24,846 bases of DNA. It comes from Streptomyces olivaceus (GTDB lineage Bacteria; Actinomycetota; Actinomycetes; Streptomycetales; Streptomycetaceae). Positions 1 through 7,028 of this stretch are shown here, piece by piece. The stretch covers positions 1 through 24,846 of the forward strand of contig NZ_JOFH01000060.1 of assembly GCF_000721235.1 (NCBI RefSeq), written 5' to 3'. Within the stretch, counting starts at the first letter, position 1; the number at the start of each line of letters is the position of its first letter. Position numbers and translations under genes: made by a program. A model generated the notes under the pieces. It made no database searches and had not been told where the DNA came from. It worked only from the letters and a program-made list of their open reading frames with translations.

Positions 1-99
1 CAATGGCTGCATACCTACAATCACCACCGCGGACACACCGCGCTGAAAGGGCAACCACCCGCCAGCCGCGTCCCCAACCTCACAGGGCAATACAGCTAG
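1..99 (+). CDS. IS481-family transposase, C-terminal end (partial at window edge)
   Basis: Reading from base 1 gives 32 residues ending at TAG 97-99, with the sequence WLHTYNHHRGHTAL near the start and PPASRVPNLTGQY at the end. The YNHHRxHTAL...PPASR pattern is the usual C-terminus of the rve integrase-core transposases of the IS481 type in actinomycetes. Only the tail is visible, so it cannot be told whether the element is intact or a remnant; the catalytic DDE residues lie outside the window. It is followed 8 bases later by a strong hairpin and then, after about 360 bases, by the conservon. Other rve-type integrases share this tail, so the family assignment is likely but not certain. Confidence 0.72.
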   Translation, partial: QWLHTYNHHRGHTALKGQPPASRVPNLTGQYS

Positions 100-107
100 C
101 CCGCCCC

Positions 108-147
108 GCACGGAGGCCCGGCGGAGTCTTCCGCCGGGCCTCCGTGC
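108..147 (+). terminator. Strong hairpin, probable intrinsic terminator
   Basis: A perfect 18-bp inverted repeat (108-125 and 130-147) encloses the loop GTCT. It sits 8 bases after the transposase stop codon and has no U tract, as is usual for Streptomyces terminators. It probably ends transposase transcription and insulates the conservon promoter region. Confidence 0.8.
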
Positions 148-462
148 GTTCGAGAAGGGTTCGGGCTCTTCTTCCTCGTCACGGCGAGTGGCTTTCGTGC
201 GCCCGTTCTTCATTACCGTATGCGTTCGATTGATCGCTCGGTGTGCAAATGCGACCGACCCTACTCCCGGGACCGTGCCCGATTCAGGTGCTTGCCGAAT
301 ATGACACGGCGTTGATCCCCTCGGGCTAAGCTCGCCCGCAGCGCACCGAGTTGAGGCTAAATCGCGCGCTTGTTCCCTATGTGCGGATGATCCCCCCGCA
401 GCTCTCCGGCGTACCCCGCCGCAAGCTCCTCCGTCCCAGCCGATCCCTTTTCAGAGGCCTAC
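148..462. other. Intergenic region upstream of the rar conservon
   Basis: These 315 bases separate the hairpin from rarA. The stretch is less GC-rich than the rest of the window. Candidate elements include ATGACA at 301-306 and TAAGCT at 327-332 (spacing 20, longer than ideal), so no promoter can be assigned with confidence. No convincing ORF with Streptomyces codon bias is present. An SD-like AGAGG at 453-457 serves rarA. Confidence 0.5.
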
Positions 463-2085
463 ATGGTGAGTGTTGATTCCCCTCCGGGTCGCCGCGGACT
501 TCCCCCCGCGCGCGTGCTGCTGCTGCCGGCCATAGTGATGGCCGCGGCCACCGGGGCCGCCGTCGCCCTCGTGACGGAACCGGCCCGGCTCGCCGTCGGC
601 CTGTGCGGTGCCGTCGCCACCCTGCTGGTGGTCGCTGCGGCGGCCGAAGCGGTACGCCGCGGGCGCCTCCTGCGGGACGAGCGTGCCGAGCACGCCCGGC
701 ACCGCGCGTATCTGGAACACCGGGCCGCCAACCACCACGAGGAGATGGTCCGGCTCGGCGGCGAGGTCATCCCCAACGTGCTGCACGCCATGCGGACGGG
801 CTCCACCCCGGAGGAGGTGATGCGCCGCATCGCCGAGGTCAACCCCGCCTACACCGAACTGGGCGAGCCCCAGCGCCGGTTGACCCGCATGGTCTGCGAC
901 ATCGTCGACCACCAGGACTCCATGCGCGAGTCCGCGGAGCGTTCCTTCGTCGACATCGCCCGCCGCGTCCAGGCGATCGTCCACCAGCAGAACAAGGAAC
1001 TGCGCGAGATGGAGGAGGACCACGGCCGCAACCCCGAGGTCTTCGACGACCTCCTGCGCATCGACCACGGCACCTCGCTGATCGGCCGCCTCGCCGACTC
1101 CATCTCCGTGATCGGCGGCGGCCGGCCCGGACGCCAGTGGCCCGAACCGGTCGCCCTCTACAGCGTGCTGCGCGGCGCCATGTCCCGGATCCTTGAGTAC
1201 CGCCGGATCAACCTGGCCTCCATCGCGAAGGTCAACATCAAGGGCACCGCGGTCGAACCCGTCATCCACGCCGCCGCCGAACTCCTCGACAACGCCACCC
1301 GCTACTCGCCGCCCGGGGCCAAGGTGCACGTCACCGCGACCGAGGTGCAGAGCGGCGTCTGCATCGAGATCGAGGACGCGGGCGTCAGCCTCAGCGAGGA
1401 GTCCCGCGCCCGCATCGAGGACCTGCTGGAGCAGGCCAAGCGCGGAACCGACGTCCAGGACCTCGCCCAGCACCCGCGCCTCGGCCTCTCCGTCGTCGGC
1501 CGGCTGTGCACCCAGTTCGGCATGGACGTCTCGCTGCGCGCCTCCGCGTACGGCGGGGTCCGCGCCATCCTCATCGTGCCGAGCAAGATGATGACCACCG
1601 AGCCGGGTGTCGGCCTCGCCCACGGCATCGGCGCCACCTCGATCCCCACCCCGGGCCCGGACGCCCTGCCCGGACCGGAGCGCAAGCCCAAGAAGCGCCG
1701 CCCCACCAGCCCCCGGTTCACCGAGACCGTCTCCCTGGAGGACGACGTCCCCGAGGTGACCGAGTGGACGGCGGGCGGCCTCCCGCAACGGCGCAGCCGG
1801 GTCAAGATGCCGCTCAGCCAGCGCCTGGCCGAACAGGCGGCCTGGGAACGCGAGGACGCCGAGCGCGAGGCCCGCCAGGCCGCCGAACGCGCCCGCAACG
1901 GCATCCCGGCACCCGCGGCGCCCGAGCCCGAGCCGGAGAGGGGCCAGGGGCTCCCGCCGGGGCACTTCATCGGCGCCTTCTGGGAGGGGCTCAAGCAGCA
2001 CCCGGGTCACCACCGGACCCACCAGCAGTCCAGCAGCGACGAGCCGGCCCACGCCCCGGCAGACGACGAGGGGAACGCCAAGTGA
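463..2085 (+). CDS. rarA: Conservon CvnA: histidine-kinase-like membrane sensor (RarA)
   Basis: 540 residues. Two membrane segments (about 17-37 and 42-62) form a short hairpin, leaving almost no extracytoplasmic sensor. A cytoplasmic helical region follows, with a possible phospho-acceptor His202 in LLRIDHGTSL. A GHKL ATPase domain has the N-box ELLDNATRYSPP (Asn277) and a late LGLSVVG glycine loop. The G1 box reads EDAGVS, so the second glycine of DxGxG is Ser. The last 160 residues are low-complexity, charged and Pro-rich. Family knowledge: CvnA assembles with CvnB, C and D at the membrane in a complex likened to a GPCR/G-protein switch; there is no cognate response regulator here. The start is ATG 463, with GTG 466 also possible. 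Its stop overlaps the rarB start by 4 bases. The rar name rests on order-conserved neighbours. Confidence 0.9.
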   Translation: MVSVDSPPGRRGLPPARVLLLPAIVMAAATGAAVALVTEPARLAVGLCGAVATLLVVAAAAEAVRRGRLLRDERAEHARHRAYLEHRAANHHEEMVRLGGEVIPNVLHAMRTGSTPEEVMRRIAEVNPAYTELGEPQRRLTRMVCDIVDHQDSMRESAERSFVDIARRVQAIVHQQNKELREMEEDHGRNPEVFDDLLRIDHGTSLIGRLADSISVIGGGRPGRQWPEPVALYSVLRGAMSRILEYRRINLASIAKVNIKGTAVEPVIHAAAELLDNATRYSPPGAKVHVTATEVQSGVCIEIEDAGVSLSEESRARIEDLLEQAKRGTDVQDLAQHPRLGLSVVGRLCTQFGMDVSLRASAYGGVRAILIVPSKMMTTEPGVGLAHGIGATSIPTPGPDALPGPERKPKKRRPTSPRFTETVSLEDDVPEVTEWTAGGLPQRRSRVKMPLSQRLAEQAAWEREDAEREARQAAERARNGIPAPAAPEPEPERGQGLPPGHFIGAFWEGLKQHPGHHRTHQQSSSDEPAHAPADDEGNAK

Positions 2086-2489
2086 TCGAGCAGCAAGGCA
2101 AGTTCGACTGGATGCTCCGGGACCTCTACGACGGCGTCCCCGGCATCGAGATGATCGTGGTGCTCTCCGCCGACGGCCTGCGCATCGCCCGCTACTCGGG
2201 CGACCCGGACGCCGCCGACCGCGTCGCTGCGGCCTGTGCCGGCCTGCAGAGCCTGGCGAGCGCCGTCAGCCAGGAGATCCCCACCAGTGACGGCGACATG
2301 AAGATGGTGCTCATCGAGATGAACGGCGGCTACTTCTACCTGATGGCCGCCGGTCCCAACGCCTATCTCGCCGTGCTCTCCGACGTCCGCTGCGAACCCG
2401 GCCGGATGGGCCTGAGCATGGCCGACCTGGTGGCCCGCATCGGCCCCCACCTGACCAGCCCCGCGCGGCGCAACGGGCAGACCGTATGA
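2082..2489 (+). CDS. rarB: Conservon CvnB: roadblock/LC7 domain protein (RarB)
   Basis: 135 residues, starting at GTG 2082 in a GTGA overlap with the rarA stop. The whole protein is one roadblock/LC7 fold. It opens with FDWMLRDLYDGVPGIEMIVVLSADGL, followed by the typical amphipathic helix AAACAGLQSLASAVSQE and a strand-rich C-terminal half. In bacteria this fold binds and modulates small GTPases of the MglA/CvnD type. The gene therefore probably encodes the GTPase-interacting partner of RarD within the conservon complex. It has no membrane segment or signal peptide. Translational coupling to both neighbours, overlapping on each side, implies co-stoichiometric production. Confidence 0.92.
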   Translation: MIEQQGKFDWMLRDLYDGVPGIEMIVVLSADGLRIARYSGDPDAADRVAAACAGLQSLASAVSQEIPTSDGDMKMVLIEMNGGYFYLMAAGPNAYLAVLSDVRCEPGRMGLSMADLVARIGPHLTSPARRNGQTV

Positions 2490-2929
2490 GTCCTCCCAAG
2501 CGCCGGAGGCGATCCCCCGGCCAGGACCGGCCCGCCGCCTTACCGCCGCCCGGGAAGCCCGGGACGCCGGGGAAGCCCGGGCCGCCCGGCGAAGAGGCCG
2601 AGATCCGCAACCCCGAGCGGCTCTTCGTCATCGGCGGCGAGGGAGGCGGCGAGCGCGCCGACATCGACCTGGTCACCCTGATCGTGGCCCGCGCCGACCC
2701 GCCCGTCTCCGCCACCCCGGAACAGGCCGCCCTGCTGCGGCTGTGCGCCGCGCCCCTGTCCGCGGCCGAGCTGTCGGCCTACCTGAGCCTGCCGTTCAGC
2801 GTGGTGACCGTGCTGCTCACCGACCTGCTGGCGACGGAGCTGGTGCAGGCCCGCGCGCCGATCGTCCGCCAGAGGGTCGCCGACCGAAACCTCCTTGAAG
2901 CGGTGATGCATGGACTTCAAAAACTCTGA
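2486..2929 (+). CDS. rarC: Conservon CvnC: DUF742 protein with TTA codon (RarC)
   Basis: 147 residues, starting at ATG 2486 in an ATGA overlap with rarB. Residues about 40-147 are a DUF742 domain, containing the RLFVIGG and DIDLVTLIVA motifs and a winged-helix-like region (AALLRLCAAPLSAAELSAYL). The N-terminus is unusual. Leu19 is encoded by TTA (2540-2542), the rare codon read by the bldA tRNA, and residues 23-37 form five collagen-like Gly-X-Y triplets (GKPGTPGKPGPPGEE). The role in the complex is unknown in general; CvnC is a conserved partner of CvnA, B and D. The TTA codon lies before the domain but inside the translated frame, so expression should depend on bldA unless an internal start exists. 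Confidence 0.9.
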   Translation: MSPPKRRRRSPGQDRPAALPPPGKPGTPGKPGPPGEEAEIRNPERLFVIGGEGGGERADIDLVTLIVARADPPVSATPEQAALLRLCAAPLSAAELSAYLSLPFSVVTVLLTDLLATELVQARAPIVRQRVADRNLLEAVMHGLQKL

Positions 2930-3530
2930 CACGATCCCGGGACCGCGGACCGAGGACCGGCTGCCCCACACGACCGAGGCCGCCGTGAAGATCGTCATCG
3001 TCGGCGGCTTCGGGGTGGGCAAGACCACCATGGTCGGCTCGGTCAGCGAGATCAGACCGCTGACCACCGAGGAGACGATGACCCAGGCCGGCATCGGGGT
3101 CGACGACAACTTCGGCTCCGCCTCCAAGACGGCCACCACGGTCGCCATGGACTTCGGCCGCATCACCATCACCGACGAACTGGTGCTCTACCTCTTCGGC
3201 ACGCCCGGCCAGGAGCGCTTCTGGTTCCTGTGGAACGGCCTGTTCGAAGGCGCCCTCGGCGCCGTCGTCCTCGTCGACACCCGCCGCCTCGAAGTCAGCT
3301 TCGACGTCATGGGGCGCCTGGAGGAGCGCGGCGTGCCCTTCGTGGTCGCCGTCAACTCCTTCCCCGACGCGCCCCGTTACCCCGTCGCGGAGCTGCGGAC
3401 CGCCCTCGACCTGCCCGAGGAGATCCCCATCCTCGACTGCGACGTACGGCGCCGCGCCTCCAGCCGGGACGTCCTGATGACCCTGATGCGCTTCCTGCAC
3501 GCCCTCGCCATGAAGGGCGCGCTCACCTGA
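2910..3530 (+). CDS. rarD: Conservon CvnD: small Ras-like GTPase (RarD)
   Basis: 206 residues, starting at ATG 2910, 20 bases inside rarC. A P-loop (GGFGVGKTT, Lys38) is followed by a switch region with TTEETMTQAG. The G3-like segment LFGTPGQERF has Gly where Ras proteins have Asp, and a degenerate G4 (VAVNSFPD) replaces NKxD; both are usual for the conservon GTPase family. The protein is soluble, with a roughly 30-residue N-terminal extension before the fold. Family knowledge: CvnD binds and hydrolyses GTP and partners the roadblock protein, so RarD is the presumed on/off element of the system. The stop lies 64 bases before the P450 start, so rarE is probably in the same transcript. Confidence 0.93.
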   Translation: MDFKNSDTIPGPRTEDRLPHTTEAAVKIVIVGGFGVGKTTMVGSVSEIRPLTTEETMTQAGIGVDDNFGSASKTATTVAMDFGRITITDELVLYLFGTPGQERFWFLWNGLFEGALGAVVLVDTRRLEVSFDVMGRLEERGVPFVVAVNSFPDAPRYPVAELRTALDLPEEIPILDCDVRRRASSRDVLMTLMRFLHALAMKGALT

Positions 3531-3594
3531 CCCCCGGGCCGCCCGGCCGGCCCCTCCACCCGACCCCCACTCTCCATTGCTGCGGAGCGAGACT

Positions 3595-5109
3595 GTGACG
3601 CCTGAACGCCACTCCCCGACCGGAACGGGCGACCCCCTGCTCGAACCACCGCCCGGCTGCCCCGCCCACGGCCTCGGGCCGGGCGGCCTGCACCGGCTGC
3701 ACGAGGCGGACGACCTCGAAGAGCTGTACGAGACGCTGCGCGCGCAGCACGGGCCGGTGGCGCCCGCCCTGCTCCACGACGACGTACCGATGTGGGTGGT
3801 CCTCGGCCACGCCGAGAACCTGCACATGGTGAGCACCCCCGCCCAGTTCTCCCGCGACAGCCGGATCTGGACGCCGCTCAAAGAGGGCATGGTCAAGCCC
3901 GACCACCCGCTGATGCCGCACATCGCCTGGCAGCCCATCTGCTCCCACGCCGAGGGCGACGAGCACAAGCGACTGCGCGGCGCCGTGACCAGCGCCATGT
4001 CCGGCCTGGACTTCCGGGAACTGCGCCGGCACATCAAGCGGTACAGCCAGCGCATCGTCAACCGGTTCTGCGAAGAGGGCCGCGCCGACCTCGTCGGCCA
4101 GTTCGCCGAGCACCTGCCGATGGGCGTGATGTGCCACCTGCTCGGCATGCCCGACGACTACGACGACCGGATGGTGGAGGCCGCCCGCGACACACTCAAG
4201 GGCACCGAGACGGCGATCGCCAGCCACGCCCACGTCATGGAGGCCCTGAGCCGGCTCGCCACCGCCCGCCGGGCCGACCCGCAGGACGACATCGCCGGGC
4301 GCCTCGTCACCCACGCGGCCGGACTCTCCGACGACGAGGTCCGCGAACACCTGAGGGTGGTCCTCCTGGCGGCCTACGAGGCGACCGTCAACCTCATCGG
4401 CAACGTGCTGCGGGTGGTGCTCACCGACCCCGGCTTCCGCGCCCAGCTCAACGGCGGCCAGATGACCGTGCCCGAAGCGGTGGAGCAGTCCCTGTGGGAC
4501 GAGCCGCCGTTCAGCACCGTCCTCGCCTACTTCGCCAAGCAGGAGACGGAACTGGGCGGCCGGCGCATCCGCGCCGGCGACGGACTGCTGCTCGGCATCG
4601 CACCGGGCAACGTCGACCCGCGCATCCGCCCCGACCTGGACGCGAGCATGATGGGCAACCGCGCCCACCTCGCCTTCGGCGGCGGCCCGCACGAGTGCCC
4701 CGGCCAGGACATCGGCCGCGCCATCGCCGACGCCGGCATCGACGCACTGCTGATGCGGCTGCCCGACGTCCGGCTCGACTGCGACGAGGACGAGCTGCGG
4801 TGGCGGTCGTCGATCGCCTCCCGGCACCTGGTGGAACTGCCGGTGCGGTTCGAGCCCAGGGCGCAGCAGGACATCATGCAGCAGCCCAGCCACACCCCCG
4901 TGCCCGCACCGCGCGACACGTGGCACGTCGGCATCCCCAAGCCCGCACCGCACGGCGCCCCGCGGATGCCGGCGTACCCGCCGCAGCCGGAGCCGGTACC
5001 GGTCACGGTGCCCGCCACGGCCGCCGCGCCCCCGCCCGCGCCCGGCACGGGACAGGACCGCCCGCGCGGTGCCTGGCAGCGCTTCCTGCTCTGGTGGCGC
5101 GGCTACTGA
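3595..5109 (+). CDS. rarE: CYP157-type cytochrome P450 lacking the ExxR motif (RarE)
   Basis: 504 residues from GTG 3595, chosen because GGAG at 3584-3587 stands 7 bases upstream; an in-frame ATG 3577 would lack this. The heme loop is HLAFGGGPHECPGQ with ligand Cys368. The I-helix carries AAYEAT, and the C-helix GDEHKRLR supplies the heme-propionate His/Arg. The K-helix ExxR, otherwise near-invariant in P450s, reads EQSLW at residues 297-301. The same motif and numbering are described for S. coelicolor CYP157C1, and this supports the start choice. A Pro-rich tail (about 420-504) follows the catalytic core. Substrate and electron donors are unknown. As the fifth conservon gene it may modify a signal rather than catalyse secondary metabolism. 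It ends 7 bases inside the convergent pseudouridine synthase gene. Confidence 0.92.
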   Translation: MTPERHSPTGTGDPLLEPPPGCPAHGLGPGGLHRLHEADDLEELYETLRAQHGPVAPALLHDDVPMWVVLGHAENLHMVSTPAQFSRDSRIWTPLKEGMVKPDHPLMPHIAWQPICSHAEGDEHKRLRGAVTSAMSGLDFRELRRHIKRYSQRIVNRFCEEGRADLVGQFAEHLPMGVMCHLLGMPDDYDDRMVEAARDTLKGTETAIASHAHVMEALSRLATARRADPQDDIAGRLVTHAAGLSDDEVREHLRVVLLAAYEATVNLIGNVLRVVLTDPGFRAQLNGGQMTVPEAVEQSLWDEPPFSTVLAYFAKQETELGGRRIRAGDGLLLGIAPGNVDPRIRPDLDASMMGNRAHLAFGGGPHECPGQDIGRAIADAGIDALLMRLPDVRLDCDEDELRWRSSIASRHLVELPVRFEPRAQQDIMQQPSHTPVPAPRDTWHVGIPKPAPHGAPRMPAYPPQPEPVPVTVPATAAAPPPAPGTGQDRPRGAWQRFLLWWRGY

Positions 5110-6062
5110 CCCGCGGCCCACTCCTCGTACGCCGACCACGCGCCGAGCGAGCGCCCGCTGCGGAAGCGGTGCGCGCGCCCCGTGACCGGATCGGTGAACG
5201 CCAGCTCCCGCGCGAGCAGTTGCAGCGGGCGACGGAAGTCACCGGCCGGCACGGGCGGGGCCACCTCGGGGTAGAGGGGGTCGCCGAGGATCGCGACGCC
5301 CAGCGTGCTCATGTGCACGCGCAGCTGATGGGTCTGCCCGGTGCCGGGCACCAGCCGGTACCGGCCGAGCCCCCGCCGCGGGCACCGCTCCAGCAGCTCC
5401 ACCCGGCTCACGGCGTTGGGTTCGCCCTCGGCCTCGAAGGCGGCCAGAACGCCGCGCTCCTTGACGATCCGGCTGCGTACGGTCCGGGGCAGGGCGAGCG
5501 AGGGGTCGTACGGGGCGACGGCCTCGTACTCCTTGCGCACCCGGCGGTCGCGGAACAGCGCCTGGTAGGCGCCGCGCTCCTCGGGGCGGACCGTGAACAG
5601 CACCAGCCCCGCGGTCAGCCGGTCAAGGCGGTGCGCGGCGCCCAGCGAGGGGACGTCCAGCTCCCTGCGGAGCCGGGCCAGCGCGGTCTCGGTGACGTGG
5701 CTTCCGCGCGGGGTGGTGGCCAGGAAGTGCGGCTTGTCGGCGACGACGACGTGTTCGTCGCGGTGGACGATCTCCAGCGGGAACGGCACCGGCACCTCGG
5801 CGGGCAGCTCCCGGTGGAACCACACGTACATCCCCGGTTCGTACGGCGCGTCGTCCGCTACCGGCCGCCCGTCCGCGCCCACGAAGAGCCCGGCGGCGAA
5901 CATGCCGTCGACCACGCCGGCGCCCGCGGCCGAGAGCCGCTCCGCCAGGTGCTCGCGGACCGTGGACCACGCCCCGTCCACGGGCAGCCGCACCCGCACC
6001 GCGTCGATGCCGGCGCGCTGCGGCAGGGGCGAGGGAGGGGGAGGAGTGCGTCGGCGTCTCAT
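5103..6062 (-). CDS. RluA-family RNA pseudouridine synthase
   Basis: 319 residues, starting at ATG with its A at 6062. An S4-like N-terminal region (about 20-85) precedes the catalytic domain. The catalytic domain has DKPHFLATTPRG, the signature AHRLDRLTAGLVLFT (catalytic Asp147), VRKEYEAV, and the late motif TGQTHQLRVHMSTLG, followed by GDPLYP. It isomerises a uridine in rRNA or tRNA; the target site cannot be read from sequence. It is monocistronic, divergent from the GNAT gene (93 bases apart), and its stop overlaps the P450 stop by 7 bases tail-to-tail. An upstream in-frame GTG is a possible longer start, but no SD supports it. Confidence 0.9.
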   Translation of the reverse strand: MRRRRTPPPPSPLPQRAGIDAVRVRLPVDGAWSTVREHLAERLSAAGAGVVDGMFAAGLFVGADGRPVADDAPYEPGMYVWFHRELPAEVPVPFPLEIVHRDEHVVVADKPHFLATTPRGSHVTETALARLRRELDVPSLGAAHRLDRLTAGLVLFTVRPEERGAYQALFRDRRVRKEYEAVAPYDPSLALPRTVRSRIVKERGVLAAFEAEGEPNAVSRVELLERCPRRGLGRYRLVPGTGQTHQLRVHMSTLGVAILGDPLYPEVAPPVPAGDFRRPLQLLARELAFTDPVTGRAHRFRSGRSLGAWSAYEEWAAGQ

Positions 6063-6155
6063 CACCGGCCAGCGTACGGTCACGGGCGCCGCGTCCCGAG
6101 CCGTGCCGGAAAAAGCGGTGGGCCGCCGGGCCGGCCCGTTGGCAGGATGCCGTCC

Positions 6156-6737
6156 ATGCCCTACCTGACACGCCCGGTCATCGCCGAAGGCACCCTTTCC
6201 CGTACCCCGCAGCCCGCTCTCCCCACCGGCGACGGGCTGCTGCTGCGCCCGTGGCGCGCCGACGACGCCCCCGCCGTCCACGCGGCCTTCCAGGACCCGG
6301 CGATGCACCAGTGGCACGCCCGTGCCGCCGACTCGGAGGACGAGGTGCGCGGCTGGATCGCCGAGTGGCAGCGGGCGTGGGAGGGAGAGCGGGGCGTCCA
6401 GTGGGCGGTGGCCGACGCGTCGGACGACCGGCTGCTCGGCCGGGTCGCCCTGCGGGAGGTGGTGCTCGGCGACGGGGTGGCCGAGGTCGCCTACTGGACG
6501 ACGGCGGCCGCCCGCGGCCGGGGCGTCGCCGCACGGGCCACCCGGGCGCTCGCCCACTGGGCCCTGGACGGGATCGGCTTCCAGCGCCTCGAACTGCTGC
6601 ACGCCGTGGCCAACGAGGCCTCCTGCCGGGTCGCCCACAAGAGCGGCTTCGCCCTGGAGGGCACCAAGCGCAGCGCGCTGCTCCACCCCGACGGCTGGCA
6701 CGACATGCACCTGCACGCCCGCGTGCGCGGCGACTGA
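6156..6737 (+). CDS. GNAT-family N-acetyltransferase (RimJ/RimL-like)
   Basis: 193 residues from ATG 6156, with the purine-rich GGCAGG at 6141-6146 nine bases upstream; ATG 6147 is an in-frame alternative without room for an SD. It begins the fold with LLLRPWRADDAPAVHAAFQDP, typical of the RimJ/RimL subgroup. The acetyl-CoA binding motif is AAARGRGVAARATRAL, and the family ending ANEASCRVAHKSGFALEGTKRSAL is intact. It should transfer acetyl groups to an amine of a protein or small molecule; the substrate is unknown. It is monocistronic and divergent from the pseudouridine synthase. Confidence 0.9.
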   Translation: MPYLTRPVIAEGTLSRTPQPALPTGDGLLLRPWRADDAPAVHAAFQDPAMHQWHARAADSEDEVRGWIAEWQRAWEGERGVQWAVADASDDRLLGRVALREVVLGDGVAEVAYWTTAAARGRGVAARATRALAHWALDGIGFQRLELLHAVANEASCRVAHKSGFALEGTKRSALLHPDGWHDMHLHARVRGD

Positions 6738-6889
6738 CCGCACGTCGCACCGGGGCGCCGGCCGGGTGCCGACAGGCTGGGCGCACCGTCCTGCGCGGGG
6801 GAAGCCCCGTCCGCTCCCGGGCCCGGGCGGGCCGGGTGCCTGGCGGGTGCTGAGGATCGGTTCCGGGGCCGCGGGCGGGGGAGCGGGCC

Positions 6890-6998
6890 CCCGGGCACGG
6901 GGGCGTGGCGAGTCTGTGGGCCCTCGGCACGGGGGCCCAGAGGCGGAGGGGGCAGGCCCCCGGCACGTGGGCCGTGGGCGAGAGCCCGGCACGGGGCG
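6890..6998. repeat. Four degenerate copies of a C-rich 14-15 bp motif in the GNAT-SIP intergenic region
   Basis: The motif CYCGGCACGKGGSC recurs at about 6890-6904, 6922-6936, 6958-6973 and 6985-6998, with steps of about 27-36 bases. It fills much of the 291-base gap (6738-7028) between the convergent GNAT and siderophore-interacting protein genes. The last copies combine with GGGC/GCCC arms around 6968-6991 into imperfect hairpins that could end transcription of either gene. No gene was seen in the gap. Confidence 0.5.
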
Positions 6999-7028
6999 CG
7001 CGGCCCCCTGCCAGGCCCGCCGGAGCGG

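Noticed and set aside
451..2052. A 533-codon minus-strand frame opposite rarA
   Set aside because: Antisense shadow of a gene with clear kinase motifs and overlapping-codon coupling to rarB.
3964..3975. EHKR in rarE as a possible ExxR motif
   Set aside because: It lies in the C-helix (GDEHKRLRG), which contacts heme propionates, not in the K-helix; the K-helix position is EQSLW.
3792..6155. A long + frame 5' extension of the GNAT gene (frame open from 3792)
   Set aside because: It crosses rarE in another frame and the antisense of the pseudouridine synthase; only the part from 6156 looks like a protein family.
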